From positions 1,240,001-1,304,000 of the forward strand of contig OW818687.1 in NCBI GenBank assembly GCA_942493275.1: a stretch of 64,000 nucleotides of DNA. The letters run 5' to 3'. This stretch comes from G942493275 sp942493275 (GTDB lineage Bacteria > Actinomycetota > Coriobacteriia > Anaerosomatales > PHET01). This document shows, in pieces, positions 33,783 through 42,418 of the stretch. Each line of letters begins with the position of its first letter. Within the stretch, counting starts at the first letter, position 1. A model generated the notes under the pieces. That model did not search any database. It saw nothing but the letters and a program-made list of their open reading frames with translations, and was not told where the DNA came from. A program made the position numbers and the translations under genes.

Positions 33783-34040
33783 ATGTGCCGCAACATCAAG
33801 ACCCTGTACAACCTGGACCCGCCTGCTGACGACGTCGAGATCCGTGAGGCTGCCTTGCAGTACGTCCGGAAGGTCAGCGGCTACCGGTCGCCGTCGGCGG
33901 CCAACGAAGCGGCGTTCAGGCGCGCTGTCGATGCGGTTGCTGCAGCCACCGCCGAGCTGACGGAGTCGCTCGTCACACACGCTCCGCCGCGTGACCGAGA
34001 GGCGATGGCCGAGAGAGCCCGCGCCCGGCGGAGGTACTGA
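33783..34040 (+). CDS. DUF2277 family protein
   Basis: An 85-residue protein with the full DUF2277 signature: MCRNIKTLYNLDPPADDVEIREAALQYVRKVSGYRSPS, then NEAAFRRAVDAVAAAT, then TESLVTHAPPRDR. Its role is unknown; the even helix pattern and basic tail would allow nucleic-acid or protein binding. The initial MCRNIK is so conserved that the ATG at 33783 is secure (GAGG upstream), though the frame is open before it. The intergenic region with the DUF2239 gene contains direct repeats. Confidence 0.9.
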   Translation: MCRNIKTLYNLDPPADDVEIREAALQYVRKVSGYRSPSAANEAAFRRAVDAVAAATAELTESLVTHAPPRDREAMAERARARRRY

Positions 34041-34162
34041 GCGTCCTATCCCTCACAGTTGTTACCAGTTCGTTGTGTGAGCGGCAGTGAACCGACAGGC
34101 ACACACGGGTAACTCCCGACCTGGCAGAAATCATCCGGAGGTCGAAGGGGAGGGCGTGAAGT

Positions 34163-34810
34163 ATGGAGCGTGCGCGCAGGTGCGGGCTTGTGGTTGCAGT
34201 GCTGTTGGCGACGGTGACGGCGGGATGCGCGGCGAGTCCCTCGGAGCCGACGCAGCCGATACCGGTGAGCCAAGAGACAAGTCAGGTTGAGTCTCCCGAG
34301 GTCGCCGAGCCTGAATCGGCGGCTCCTGCCGAGGACGCACAGGACGCACAGGACGCACAGGACGCTGAGGTGGCGAAGGCGCGGGCTGCGATCGCACAGG
34401 TCGAGGACGTGTGGAAGCAGTCACTGTTCGCATTCACGCAGGTGCCTGACGGCTTCGTCTTCTCGGAACCCGGAGAGGGTACTGTCTTCAAGCTGCGGGA
34501 TGAGGACTCGGCGGTAGACGACTTTGCCGCAATCCGGTTTGTTCGTGGCGAGGACCAACTGCTGCTGCTCCAGGGTAGCTGGGACATGGGCGCTGGCACG
34601 GAAGGCAAAACGGCGTCACCTTCGGACTTCGGCGGACTGGATGCCACGTTCCTCCGAGACGTCGATTTCGGGTGGTACTCGACCGACACGGCCACGGCGT
34701 CCGTGGTGATCGTGAAGCCATCCTCCAACGGGAATCTCGCGCTCTTCGGCGTCGGAGTGACGCAAGACGAACTGGAAGACACCGCGGCAGCGTTGGAGCA
34801 GCTGAAATAG
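34163..34810 (+). CDS. Secreted lipoprotein of unknown function
   Basis: The 215-residue protein has a lipoprotein signal peptide ending in VTAGC (Cys22 lipidated). A long Glu/Pro/Ala/Gln linker follows (residues 23-70), which includes an EDAQDAQDAQDAE repeat made of 9-bp DNA repeats. The C-terminal domain (about residues 80-215) is a compact beta-rich unit with no match I can name. It is attached to the outer face of the membrane. ATG at 34163 follows GGGGAGGG. It is convergent with the SRPBCC gene. Confidence 0.72.
   Translation: MERARRCGLVVAVLLATVTAGCAASPSEPTQPIPVSQETSQVESPEVAEPESAAPAEDAQDAQDAQDAEVAKARAAIAQVEDVWKQSLFAFTQVPDGFVFSEPGEGTVFKLRDEDSAVDDFAAIRFVRGEDQLLLLQGSWDMGAGTEGKTASPSDFGGLDATFLRDVDFGWYSTDTATASVVIVKPSSNGNLALFGVGVTQDELEDTAAALEQLK
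34334..34360 (+). repeat. Three perfect tandem copies of GACGCACAG
   Basis: The 9-bp unit GACGCACAG is repeated three times, with a partial fourth copy, within the lipoprotein gene. It encodes Asp-Ala-Gln units in the linker. The unit is a multiple of three, so copy-number change would alter linker length without breaking the frame. Confidence 0.85.
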
Positions 34811-34816
34811 CGCGCC

Positions 34817-35293
34817 CTATCGCTCTCCTGCGAGCATCTCGCCGGTGCACAGATAGTGGTTCAGCCGAGACTCCCAGTCGCGCATGAACTCTCCGTAGTA
34901 CTCCTCGGTGAACGCAGCTACGAACTCGTCGCCTGCCGGGCCGAGACTCGTGTGGGTGTATCGGACCTCCGCGTCGCAACCCTCCGGGGTCGCCGCCAGT
35001 TGGATGGAGAGGCGGCACGCGGTGACTTGCGGCGTGATCTTGAGCATCTCGACGAATCCGGTGTCGGGCTCGTGCCGCGTGACGTACCAGACCGCGTCGA
35101 CCGGCTCGGCGGAAGTGACGAATACGCAGTCGGGCTCGGCTACTCCCGACTCCGAGACCACAAGGAGCGGGTCCCAGCCTTCGATCCAGTCGGCTTCGCG
35201 GACGGGGCACAGCAGCGGAAACACCTCGGCGGGGGAGCCGATCAGGTGCTGTGTGTAGGTGCGGGACGCTCGAACCGGGGCGGTTACCCTCAT
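34817..35293 (-). CDS. SRPBCC/START-like ligand-binding protein
   Basis: The 158-residue protein has the helix-grip pattern of SRPBCC proteins: an N-terminal strand ASRTYTQHLIGSPAEVFPLLCPVREADWIEGWDP, the middle strands CVFVTSAEPVDAVWYVTRHEP and a long C-terminal helix FVAAFTEEYYGEFMRDWESRLNHYL. Such proteins bind hydrophobic ligands or catalyse polyketide-like ring reactions. ATG overlaps the stop of the GcvR-like ACT gene by 4 nt, so the two are one operon, under the palindrome-containing promoter at 35848-35879. Confidence 0.8.
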   Translation of the reverse strand: MRVTAPVRASRTYTQHLIGSPAEVFPLLCPVREADWIEGWDPLLVVSESGVAEPDCVFVTSAEPVDAVWYVTRHEPDTGFVEMLKITPQVTACRLSIQLAATPEGCDAEVRYTHTSLGPAGDEFVAAFTEEYYGEFMRDWESRLNHYLCTGEMLAGER

Positions 35294-35817
35294 ACCGCGT
35301 CGGCAGCGACGATGGTGACGTCGACGTTGCTCTGGTTCGCGGCTTCGGTCAGCGCGCCGATCCAGTCGGTATCCGCCACGCTCTGCGGCACGGCGACGAG
35401 CGCCTTCATCGCGAACAGCGGGGTGCCCGTGACCGACGCGGGCGTGGTGCCGGTCTCCATCGACTCGATGTTGATGCCGGCCTGCGACAGCCCGAACGCG
35501 ATCTCGTGGATGATGCCTTCGTGATCGGCACCGGTGACTTCGATGCGATAAGGCAGACCGCCGGGCCTGACCGCCGAGGGCTCGGTCGTGGTGACCGTCA
35601 GCTTGTACCCGGCGTCGGTGAGATGGGCGAACGCGGCATCGATGTCGGCGCCGCCGTCCGGCGCCGTCGCCAGCAACAGCACGGCGAACTCACCGCCGAG
35701 CCGGGCCATCCGGCTCATCTCGACGTTGGCGCCCAGGTCCAGCAGGGCCTTGGTTACCTCCTCGACGATGCCCACGCGGTCGGGCCCGGTGAGGGTGAAG
35801 ACGATACCTGTGGCCAT
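35290..35817 (-). CDS. Tandem ACT domain protein, glycine cleavage repressor (GcvR)-like
   Basis: The 175-residue protein contains two ACT domains: FTLTGPDRVGIVEEVTKALLDLGANVEMSRM (about residues 6-36) and IEVTGADHEGIIHEIAFGLSQAGINIESMET (about residues 91-121). This is the GcvR layout; GcvR antagonises the activator GcvA in E. coli. No gcv gene or GcvA is nearby, so here it may sense an amino acid for another purpose. ATG at 35817 has AAAGGTG upstream. It is followed by an SRPBCC gene with 4-nt overlap. Confidence 0.8.
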   Translation of the reverse strand: MATGIVFTLTGPDRVGIVEEVTKALLDLGANVEMSRMARLGGEFAVLLLATAPDGGADIDAAFAHLTDAGYKLTVTTTEPSAVRPGGLPYRIEVTGADHEGIIHEIAFGLSQAGINIESMETGTTPASVTGTPLFAMKALVAVPQSVADTDWIGALTEAANQSNVDVTIVAADAV

Positions 35818-35847
35818 GCTGGGCACCTTTCTCGGAGATGAGTCGTC

Positions 35848-35879
35848 CGTATAGGTACAACTGTACCTAAACCGCGCAA
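35848..35879 (-). promoter_or_regulatory. Promoter with long spacer and central palindrome (MerR-like architecture)
   Basis: On the minus strand TTGCGC (35879-35874) and TATACG (35853-35848) are 20 bp apart; reading CTATAC as the -10 gives 19 bp. The 18-bp palindrome TAGGTACAACTGTACCTA (35852-35869, perfect 8-bp arms) fills the spacer. A palindrome in a 19-20-bp spacer is the arrangement used by MerR-family activators, but simple repression by another dimer is also possible. It would control the GcvR-like and SRPBCC genes. Confidence 0.5.
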
Positions 35880-35941
35880 TCTTGCCGACGAGGGCGCTGC
35901 CGGGGCGGGCAGCTCCTCGCCGTGTGGACCCAGTACAAAGA

Positions 35942-35973
35942 GAGCGGGGCGATCCCGAAGGACCGCCCCGCTC
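35942..35973 (-). terminator. Intrinsic terminator of the cold-shock gene
   Basis: A 14-bp stem with one mismatch (GAGCGGGGCG.. with ..CGCCCCGCTC) and a TTCG-type tetraloop lies 22 bp after the csp stop. On the minus strand it is followed by TCTTTGT, a U-containing tail. Confidence 0.85.
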
Positions 35974-35995
35974 GCAAGCACATATGAACTACGGC

Positions 35996-36199
35996 CTAGA
36001 TGGCGCGCACGCTCGTTGCCTGCGGCTTGCCGTTCTGGCCCGTCGACTCCGTGAAGGAGACGGCCTGACCCTCGTCGAGGGTCTTGAAGCCCTCGCCCTG
36101 GATCTCGGAGAAGTGGACGAACAGGTCGGCGCCACCTTCACGCTCGATGAAGCCATAACCCTTGTCAGCGTTGAACCACTTCACTTTACCTTCAGCCAT
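35996..36199 (-). CDS. Cold shock protein (CspA family)
   Basis: A 67-residue OB-fold protein. RNP1 is KGYGFIER and RNP2 is LFVHFSEI, both standard for single-stranded nucleic-acid binding. It acts as an RNA chaperone and may be constitutive or cold-induced. The ATG at 36199 begins the conserved MAEGKVKWFN; AGGA lies 9 nt upstream. The leader is long and structured (a GCCCCCAAATGTGGGGC hairpin and an A/T-rich stretch), in keeping with temperature control. It ends at a good intrinsic terminator. Confidence 0.96.
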   Translation of the reverse strand: MAEGKVKWFNADKGYGFIEREGGADLFVHFSEIQGEGFKTLDEGQAVSFTESTGQNGKPQATSVRAI

Positions 36200-36551
36200 C
36201 AAAAACCATCCTCTCGCCCCACATTTGGGGGCAAAACAAAACGACGCGACTTCCGCTTGAATGCGGTGTGTCACGTCGCAATCCATCGAGCCTTCTTAGG
36301 CCCGTGCATGCACTGTAACACAGATCACTGAAAGATGCACTCTCGCACTTCCGTACGCCGATCTCACACTGTCGGACGATGCCACTCATGCTTCCGGAGG
36401 CCCGCGACGGGGGTAGCGTGAACGTGGGGGATTTCAACAACACAGGAACGGCGACGGCCAGTCGGGTGCCGGCCCGGCTTGCGTGGGTGGCGTCGCACCG
36501 TTCTGCTTCTCGCGATCCTTATCCTGTCATGCCTGGACCAGGGGGATCACC
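36200..36551. promoter_or_regulatory. Divergent intergenic region between csp and the B-repeat gene
   Basis: The 352-bp gap holds the structured csp leader (hairpin at about 36216-36232) and, on the minus strand, a TACAGT -10-like element near 36315 without a good -35. On the plus side, the last 130 bp before 36552 contain no palindrome or promoter that I trust. I see no small gene. Confidence 0.35.
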
Positions 36552-39500
36552 ATGTCTCAGACACGTGCCGCTCTGACCGTATGGTCGCGGATGGGGCGCA
36601 GCGCGGTCATCGCCGTGCTCATCCTCACCTTCGTGCCTTTCGCGCCGACATCCGCAGGTGCGGCGTGGCCTGCCGATGACGCCGGCTATCCGGGCACACC
36701 CGAGGCCGACATCGTCTACGGGGGAGTGTGGAGCCGGGCCGAGGTCATGGGCTCCATCGAGGAGTATCGCTCCTACGGCTTCGACGAGAACTTCGCGTAC
36801 TACTCGGCCGATACGGTTGAGGTGGTGCAGCTCGCAGAGGCCAGGGCGTGGGCCTCGAACGCCCCGATGAACAGCACGAGTTTTCTGCTGGATGGACGTT
36901 GGTGGACCTACGTGAACCGCTTGTTCGCGGTGGGCGGCACGTTCCGTTCGTACAGCAACGGCGACTCGTTCATCGCGAAGGTGTCCGGAGCGCACACGAA
37001 TCACGCGCACAATCCGTCGCCGCCAAAGATCCTCGGCGTGAAGTACCTGGACACGGATCTCGACGGCGTGAAGGACCTGGGCGAGGCAGGCGTCTCCGGG
37101 TGGCGGATCGATCTGTATCTTGCGGGCACTCTGCGCGCGTCCACCTACACCAACGCGAGCGGCGCGTACGAGTTCGTGATCGACGGACGGGCGGGGCTGC
37201 CCCCCGGAACCTACAGGGTCGTCGAGGAGGAGCGGGCGGATTGGCGATCGACGTCGCCGACAAGCCGGTTTGTGACAATCGCCGAGGGGCCGTCGAGTGC
37301 GGGCCGCAGTTTCGGCGGCAACAACTTCAGCGGCATCCGGCTCGGCAGCATCGAGGGCTTCGCGTGGAGTGATACCAACGGCGATGGGGCCTACGCCATC
37401 TCGGAACCCAAGCTCGCCGGCATCACGTTGCGCGCCAGCATGAACGGCACCGTGGTGGCCGAGACGCTCACCGATGGTTCCGGTGCCTACGCACTGCGAC
37501 TCGACCCCGGTACGTATCAGATCGAGCAGGTCCTGAGGTCCGGGTGGTTCCGCACGTTCCCGGTCGCGGTGCCATACCAGACAAAGACACTGGCCTCGGG
37601 GGCGGTGATTCGCAACGTCAACTTCGGGAGCATGGAGCTCGCAGGCATCACGCCGCTGAAGGTGAGCGACCTCGATGTCGACGGCACATGGGATGAAGGC
37701 GAGCCGCTGCTCGCCGGATGGGCGATGACTCTGGCGTCGGGAAGCGGGACGCCGTATAGCGCACCGCTCGTGACCGCGGCCGTACTCGAGTCGGCTCCGT
37801 CATGGGTGGATCTCCGACCTGGTGCGTACGTGGTCACGCCGGAGCAAAGAGCGGGCTGGACGCCCGCACCTGCGCAGAGCCTGTCGGTCACCTCAGGTCA
37901 GCACGTGACGCTGACATTCATGGGTGCTGAGCTTGGTCGTATCGGAGGCGAGGTCTTCGAAGACCTCGACTTGGACGGAGCACACGACGCCGGCGAGGCG
38001 GGCATCGCCGGATGGACGGTCGAGCTCGTCCGGGAAGGCGTGGTCGTCGAGAGCGCGACGAGCGGGGCCGATGGCACGTACGACTTCGCTGACGTGGGCT
38101 TCGGGGAGTACGTCGTGCGCGAGGCTCCGCAATCCGCATGGATGCCGACCGTCTCGGAGAGTTCGACCGTGACGGTCGTGCCGGGTGCTCAACTGCATGT
38201 GGAGTTCGGCAACGTGCAGGTAGGCGACATCGCCGGCGTGCGCGTCGAGGACGTGGATGGTGACGGTGTCGCCGAGGCCGGGGAACCGCCGGCGGCAGGG
38301 CTGGCCGTCACGCTCAGCCGCGCGGACGGCACCACGGTTGGAGCGCCCGTTCTCACCGATGCCGAAGGAGCCTACGCTTTCAACGATGTACCGATCGGAG
38401 ACTACGTGCTGACCGGTGAGCCGCAAGACGGTTGGTACTCATCGGCCGGCCCGACTCGCGAGGTCACCGTTGAGGCAGGCATCTGCTGCGAACCCGAGCC
38501 GATTCTCGACGTGCGCTACGCGAGCATCTCCGGCTCGGCGTTCAGTGACGCGGACGTCGACGACGTGCGCGATGCGAGTGCCGAGGAGACCGGCCTCGTC
38601 GGATGGGATGTGGCGCTGCTACGCGAAGCTGGGGAGGGTGCGTGGTCTGTCGAGACCACGATCGCCACCTGCGATGTCGGCGCGTTCTGTTTCGACCGGC
38701 TGCGTCCCGGTCACTACCGGGTTGAGTTGTCGTCGGCCGAAGGCTGGCAGGCGACATGTGCGCCGACCGGCGAGTTCGAGGTCCTCTCGGGAGGTGTGGT
38801 CGAGGGGCTGGAGTTCGGCGCGGTGCACCTGTGCGGGCTCGACATCGCGGCGTACGACGACACCGACGGTGACGGCATGCGTGACGAGGGCGAAGCGCCG
38901 GTCAGCGGCCGCGCGTTCGAAGTCACCGGCGTGTGCGTGGAGGGCACGCCGATCGAGGTCACCGTGTTCACCGATGAGACCGGGGTGGCTCGGCTCGACG
39001 GGCTGCTGCCGTGCGACGTCTCGGTGAGCGAGGCACTCCCTGAGCTGCGGCTCGCGCCGGACGGCTCCGTGGTCGAGCCCGGCTGGCGCACGACAACACC
39101 CGATGTGGGCTCGGTGACGATCGGCTGCGGATGCACGCAGACGATGGCGTTCGGCAGCCTGGAGTACGGCTGGATCGAGGGGCGGGTCACCCACGAGGTC
39201 TACGGCAGCGGGGTGGGCGGCGTCGAGGTCGTCCTTGAGGAGACAGGCGAGACCGCGATCACGGACGCCGGCGGCGTCTACCGTTTCTACCGAGTGGATC
39301 CCAACGGAACCGCGGTGTGCCCGGCAGCGGCGTATCTGGTGGGGATGGAACTGGCCGGCTCGCAGTGGCAGACATCAGGTGTGTTCGGGTCCGTGGTCGT
39401 GGTCGCCGAAGGGGCCGCCGGCTCAGCCGACTTCAGCGTGTTCGAGGAGGGCTACGGCAACCAGCCGAGCACGGTGAGCTACTGGAAGAAGTGGGATCGC

Positions 39501-39875
39501 GACTACACGGCGGCCGACATGGCTGCGATGCTCGCGACGATCGGCGCGGGGTCGGCGGAGTTCGACGGGCTGCAGCCCGCTGACGTCGCGACCGTGCTGA
39601 CGTTCGACAAGCGCAGCGCCCCGAGGGTGAAGGCGCGTGCGGAGTTCCTCGCGTTCTGGCTCAACTGCTCGTCGGGCAAGTTGGGCTGGAGCACGCTCGT
39701 GGACGTCTCAGACGTCGCGAACCACGATGCGGTCATCACTGCCGGTGAGGATCACACGACCACCGTCATCGGCTTCCTCAAAGACGTGGAGGATGCGTTC
39801 ATCGCCAATGTCGAAAGCCTGTGGAGTACGGTGCAGGCACTGCTCGAGAGTCTGAACACGGGGCGCTCCACCTGA
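36552..39875 (+). CDS. Large secreted protein with SdrD-type B repeats
   Basis: The 1107-residue protein has a signal peptide (cleavage near residues 35-38) and an N-terminal domain (about 40-155) that I do not recognise. About seven SdrD B-type repeats follow, each starting like YLDTDLDGVKDLGEAGVSGW, with DxDxDG calcium-binding loops and a beta-sandwich body ending in TYRV/DYVL. The C-terminal 135 residues start at VSYWKKW and form a separate helical domain. There is no LPXTG, SLH or CWB2 motif, so the mode of attachment is unknown. ATG at 36552 has AGGGGGA upstream; earlier in-frame codons would ruin the signal peptide. Confidence 0.87.
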   Translation: MSQTRAALTVWSRMGRSAVIAVLILTFVPFAPTSAGAAWPADDAGYPGTPEADIVYGGVWSRAEVMGSIEEYRSYGFDENFAYYSADTVEVVQLAEARAWASNAPMNSTSFLLDGRWWTYVNRLFAVGGTFRSYSNGDSFIAKVSGAHTNHAHNPSPPKILGVKYLDTDLDGVKDLGEAGVSGWRIDLYLAGTLRASTYTNASGAYEFVIDGRAGLPPGTYRVVEEERADWRSTSPTSRFVTIAEGPSSAGRSFGGNNFSGIRLGSIEGFAWSDTNGDGAYAISEPKLAGITLRASMNGTVVAETLTDGSGAYALRLDPGTYQIEQVLRSGWFRTFPVAVPYQTKTLASGAVIRNVNFGSMELAGITPLKVSDLDVDGTWDEGEPLLAGWAMTLASGSGTPYSAPLVTAAVLESAPSWVDLRPGAYVVTPEQRAGWTPAPAQSLSVTSGQHVTLTFMGAELGRIGGEVFEDLDLDGAHDAGEAGIAGWTVELVREGVVVESATSGADGTYDFADVGFGEYVVREAPQSAWMPTVSESSTVTVVPGAQLHVEFGNVQVGDIAGVRVEDVDGDGVAEAGEPPAAGLAVTLSRADGTTVGAPVLTDAEGAYAFNDVPIGDYVLTGEPQDGWYSSAGPTREVTVEAGICCEPEPILDVRYASISGSAFSDADVDDVRDASAEETGLVGWDVALLREAGEGAWSVETTIATCDVGAFCFDRLRPGHYRVELSSAEGWQATCAPTGEFEVLSGGVVEGLEFGAVHLCGLDIAAYDDTDGDGMRDEGEAPVSGRAFEVTGVCVEGTPIEVTVFTDETGVARLDGLLPCDVSVSEALPELRLAPDGSVVEPGWRTTTPDVGSVTIGCGCTQTMAFGSLEYGWIEGRVTHEVYGSGVGGVEVVLEETGETAITDAGGVYRFYRVDPNGTAVCPAAAYLVGMELAGSQWQTSGVFGSVVVVAEGAAGSADFSVFEEGYGNQPSTVSYWKKWDRDYTAADMAAMLATIGAGSAEFDGLQPADVATVLTFDKRSAPRVKARAEFLAFWLNCSSGKLGWSTLVDVSDVANHDAVITAGEDHTTTVIGFLKDVEDAFIANVESLWSTVQALLESLNTGRST

Positions 39876-39939
39876 GCGCGGTGCCCCGTACACGGGTGAC
39901 CGCGACGGAAGGCGCGCGCCCTTCGGGTACCTTGGATGC

Positions 39940-41958
39940 ATGACCATCAGAACCGAGTTCCCACATACCTTCACCGAGATCCAGCACCAGTGGATCCCGC
40001 TCTCCGACGGGGCCCGGCTGTCGGCGCGCATCTGGCTGCCCGATGACGCCGCCGAGACCCCGGTGCCCGCAGTCCTCGAGTACGTGCCGTACCGCAAGGA
40101 CGACATGTACGCTCGCCAGGACTCCACCCGGCACCGCTACTTCGCCGGGTTCGGCTACGCGGCGGTGCGCGTCGACCTGCGCGGTTCGGGGGACTCTGAC
40201 GGCGTGCTTCTCGGCGAGTACCTGCGGCAGGAGCACGACGATGCGCTCGAGGTGATTGCCTGGCTCGCCGAGCAGCCCTGGTGCAGCGGAGCGGTGGGGA
40301 TGATCGGCTACTCGTGGGGCGGGTTCAACGGGCTGCAGATCGCGGCGCGGCGCCCGCCGGCGCTCAAGGCCGTCATCAGCCTCCACTCGACCGACGACCG
40401 CTACCTCGACGACTGCCACTATCAGGGCGGCGTGCTGCTCGGCTCCGACATGCTCAAGTGGGCGACGTGGATGCGCGCCTACACCGCCGTTCCCGCGGAC
40501 CCGCGTTTCGTCGAGGACTGGCGGGAGGGGTGGCTCGAGCGGCTCGAGCGGACTCCGCACTACATCGAGGACTGGGTTTTGCACCAGCTGCGCGACGCAT
40601 TCTGGAAGCACGGTTCGATCGCCGAGGACTACTCGGCGGTGGAGGCGGCCGTGCTGCTGGGCGGCGGGTGGGCGGACTCCTACACCAACGCGGTTCCCCG
40701 GATGCTGGAGAACCTGACCTGTCCGCGCGCCGGCATCATCGGCCCGTGGGCGCACGCGTTTCCCGAGCAGGCGATGCCGGGACCCCGCATCGGGTTCCTC
40801 CAAGAGTGCGTGTCGTGGTGGGACCGCTGGCTCAAAGGCATCGACAACGGGGCCGACCGACTCCCGCTTCTGCGCGCGTGGATGCAGGAGTCCGCGCCCC
40901 CCTCGCGCGACCATAGCGAGCGGCCCGGCAGGTGGGTCACCGCGCGGACCTGGCCGCCGCATGATGTCTCGGCCCGCGCGTTCGAGCTCTCGGCCGACGG
41001 CTCGCTGGCCGAGCCGGGGCAGGGGGTCGAGGGCGTTCGCGAGATCGGCAGTGACACGTGGTGCGGGGCCGCGGCGGGCGTGTGGTGTCCCAGCGGCAAC
41101 GACGCCGAGATGCCCGACGACCAGCGCGACGAGGACGCTCGCTCGCTGTGCTTCGACACCGCTCCGCTCGTCGAGCGGGTGGAGGTGCTCGGCAGGCCGC
41201 GCGTCGTGCTGACGCTGTCGGCGGACGCCGAACTCGCCACCGTGGCTGTGCGCCTGTGCGACGTGGCTCCGGACGGCACGTCGGCGCTGCTGACGTGGAA
41301 CCAGGCGAACCTCGCGCACGACTCCGCGCACGAGACGGTGGTGCCGGTGACGCCCGGTGAGCCGATGCGCGTCGAGATCGACCTCAACGTCATCGGGCAG
41401 GCCGTCGAGGCGGGTCACCGGCTCCGGCTGGCGGTCTCGCCGATGTACTGGCCGCACGCGTGGCCGTCACCGACGCCGGTGACGCTGGCGGTGCATGCGG
41501 GTGCGAAGAGCACGCTCACGCTGCCGGTCTTCTCGGAAGAGGGGGGAGAGGCGGCGGTCGTGTTCGGGGAGCCGGAGACCGCCGAGCCGCTCGCCTACGC
41601 CGAGGGCCCGGTCGGCTCGCGTACGCGCGTGGTCACACGAGACGAGCCGAGCGGGCTGCAGGTCATCGAGGACCGCGAGATGCACGAAGGGCGCATCGCC
41701 GAGTCGGGCACGCGGCATCTGGAGGCGGCGGTCGACCGGTACGAAATCGTCGCGGGCGATCCGCTCTCGGCGCGCGTTCACTGCGAGCGCAAGTTCGAGC
41801 TCGAGCGTGAGGGCTGGGACGTGCGTGTGGTGGTGTCGAGCGAGATGTGGTGCGACGCCGCGAACTTCTACGTGCTCGACGTGCTTGAGGCCTACGACGA
41901 GGGCGAGCAGATCTTCCAGCACCATCGGACCCTCGAGATTCCGCGCCAAGGCGGCTAG
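39940..41958 (+). CDS. CocE/NonD family hydrolase
   Basis: A 672-residue cytoplasmic alpha/beta hydrolase. The nucleophile Ser125 is in GYSWGG, the Asp is in GGGWADSYTNA (about residue 248), and the His is in GPWAHAFP (about residue 271). The C-terminal half is the jelly-roll domain of the CocE/X-Pro dipeptidyl-peptidase (S15) group. Such enzymes hydrolyse esters or peptides; the substrate is open. ATG at 39940 lies 64 bp after the B-repeat gene. The end overlaps the convergent DUF454 gene by 4 nt. Confidence 0.9.
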   Translation: MTIRTEFPHTFTEIQHQWIPLSDGARLSARIWLPDDAAETPVPAVLEYVPYRKDDMYARQDSTRHRYFAGFGYAAVRVDLRGSGDSDGVLLGEYLRQEHDDALEVIAWLAEQPWCSGAVGMIGYSWGGFNGLQIAARRPPALKAVISLHSTDDRYLDDCHYQGGVLLGSDMLKWATWMRAYTAVPADPRFVEDWREGWLERLERTPHYIEDWVLHQLRDAFWKHGSIAEDYSAVEAAVLLGGGWADSYTNAVPRMLENLTCPRAGIIGPWAHAFPEQAMPGPRIGFLQECVSWWDRWLKGIDNGADRLPLLRAWMQESAPPSRDHSERPGRWVTARTWPPHDVSARAFELSADGSLAEPGQGVEGVREIGSDTWCGAAAGVWCPSGNDAEMPDDQRDEDARSLCFDTAPLVERVEVLGRPRVVLTLSADAELATVAVRLCDVAPDGTSALLTWNQANLAHDSAHETVVPVTPGEPMRVEIDLNVIGQAVEAGHRLRLAVSPMYWPHAWPSPTPVTLAVHAGAKSTLTLPVFSEEGGEAAVVFGEPETAEPLAYAEGPVGSRTRVVTRDEPSGLQVIEDREMHEGRIAESGTRHLEAAVDRYEIVAGDPLSARVHCERKFELEREGWDVRVVVSSEMWCDAANFYVLDVLEAYDEGEQIFQHHRTLEIPRQGG

Positions 41959-42356
41959 ATCCGGCAGGCCGAGTGCTCCGGATCGCACGTGGGCAGACGC
42001 AGGATGTAGATGCTGACGGCGAGCGCGATCGCCGCAACCGCGAGGTCGGCGACGAGCAGCGGGATGAAGAGCACGACCGAGAGCGTCACGCTCGCCCACA
42101 ACGTCGTGAGCGCGACAGCCTTGGTTCGGGCTCGCAGGCCCCTACCCGCCAGGTAGTCCTCGACGTGGTGGCCGAAGAGCGGGTGCCCGATGAGCCAGGC
42201 GTGGATCCGCTCGGAGCTGCGCATGAAGCACGCGGCTGCCAGGAGGACGAACGGCGCGGTCGGCAGCACGGGAACCACAAGGCCGACCGCTCCCAGTCCC
42301 AATGAGAGCCAGCCGAGCCCGAGCAGTCCGTATCGGAGGGGTTTCGCGCGTACCAT
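41955..42356 (-). CDS. DUF454 (YbaN) family membrane protein
   Basis: A 133-residue protein with three membrane helices and the DUF454 signature GWLSLGLGAVGLVVPVLPTAPFVLLAAACFMRSSERIHAWLIGHPLFG. The family is widespread and uncharacterised. ATG at 42356 lacks a Shine-Dalgarno, so the start is approximate; an extension of 20 codons is open. A perfect TTGAC-N4-GTCAA palindrome lies 34 bp upstream, which could be an FNR/CRP-type site for this gene. Confidence 0.85.
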   Translation of the reverse strand: MVRAKPLRYGLLGLGWLSLGLGAVGLVVPVLPTAPFVLLAAACFMRSSERIHAWLIGHPLFGHHVEDYLAGRGLRARTKAVALTTLWASVTLSVVLFIPLLVADLAVAAIALAVSIYILRLPTCDPEHSACRI

Positions 42357-42389
42357 GCGCCGAGAGTAGACCGTCCGTGCGGCGATGTC

Positions 42390-42405
42390 CTTGACCCGGG
42401 TCAAG
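42390..42405. promoter_or_regulatory. FNR/CRP-like palindrome
   Basis: CTTGACCCGGGTCAAG is a perfect 16-bp palindrome with TTGAC-N4-GTCAA symmetry, close to the FNR consensus TTGAT-N4-ATCAA. It lies 34 bp upstream of the DUF454 start and after the terminator of the export operon. Confidence 0.45.
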
Positions 42406-42418
42406 TCCGGGCACACGG

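Noticed and set aside
34052..34081. CTCACA..TGTGAG inverted repeat before the lipoprotein gene as an operator
   Set aside because: Six-base arms with an 18-nt gap are weak, and no promoter is positioned around it.
34334..34360. Short tandem repeats as a possible CRISPR array
   Set aside because: The unit is 9 bp without spacers and encodes a protein linker.
39799..41457. Open frame of about 550 codons on the minus strand opposite the CocE/NonD gene
   Set aside because: It lies antisense to a clear hydrolase gene; its composition (His/Arg/Val-rich, no domain, no Shine-Dalgarno) is that of a GC-rich shadow frame.
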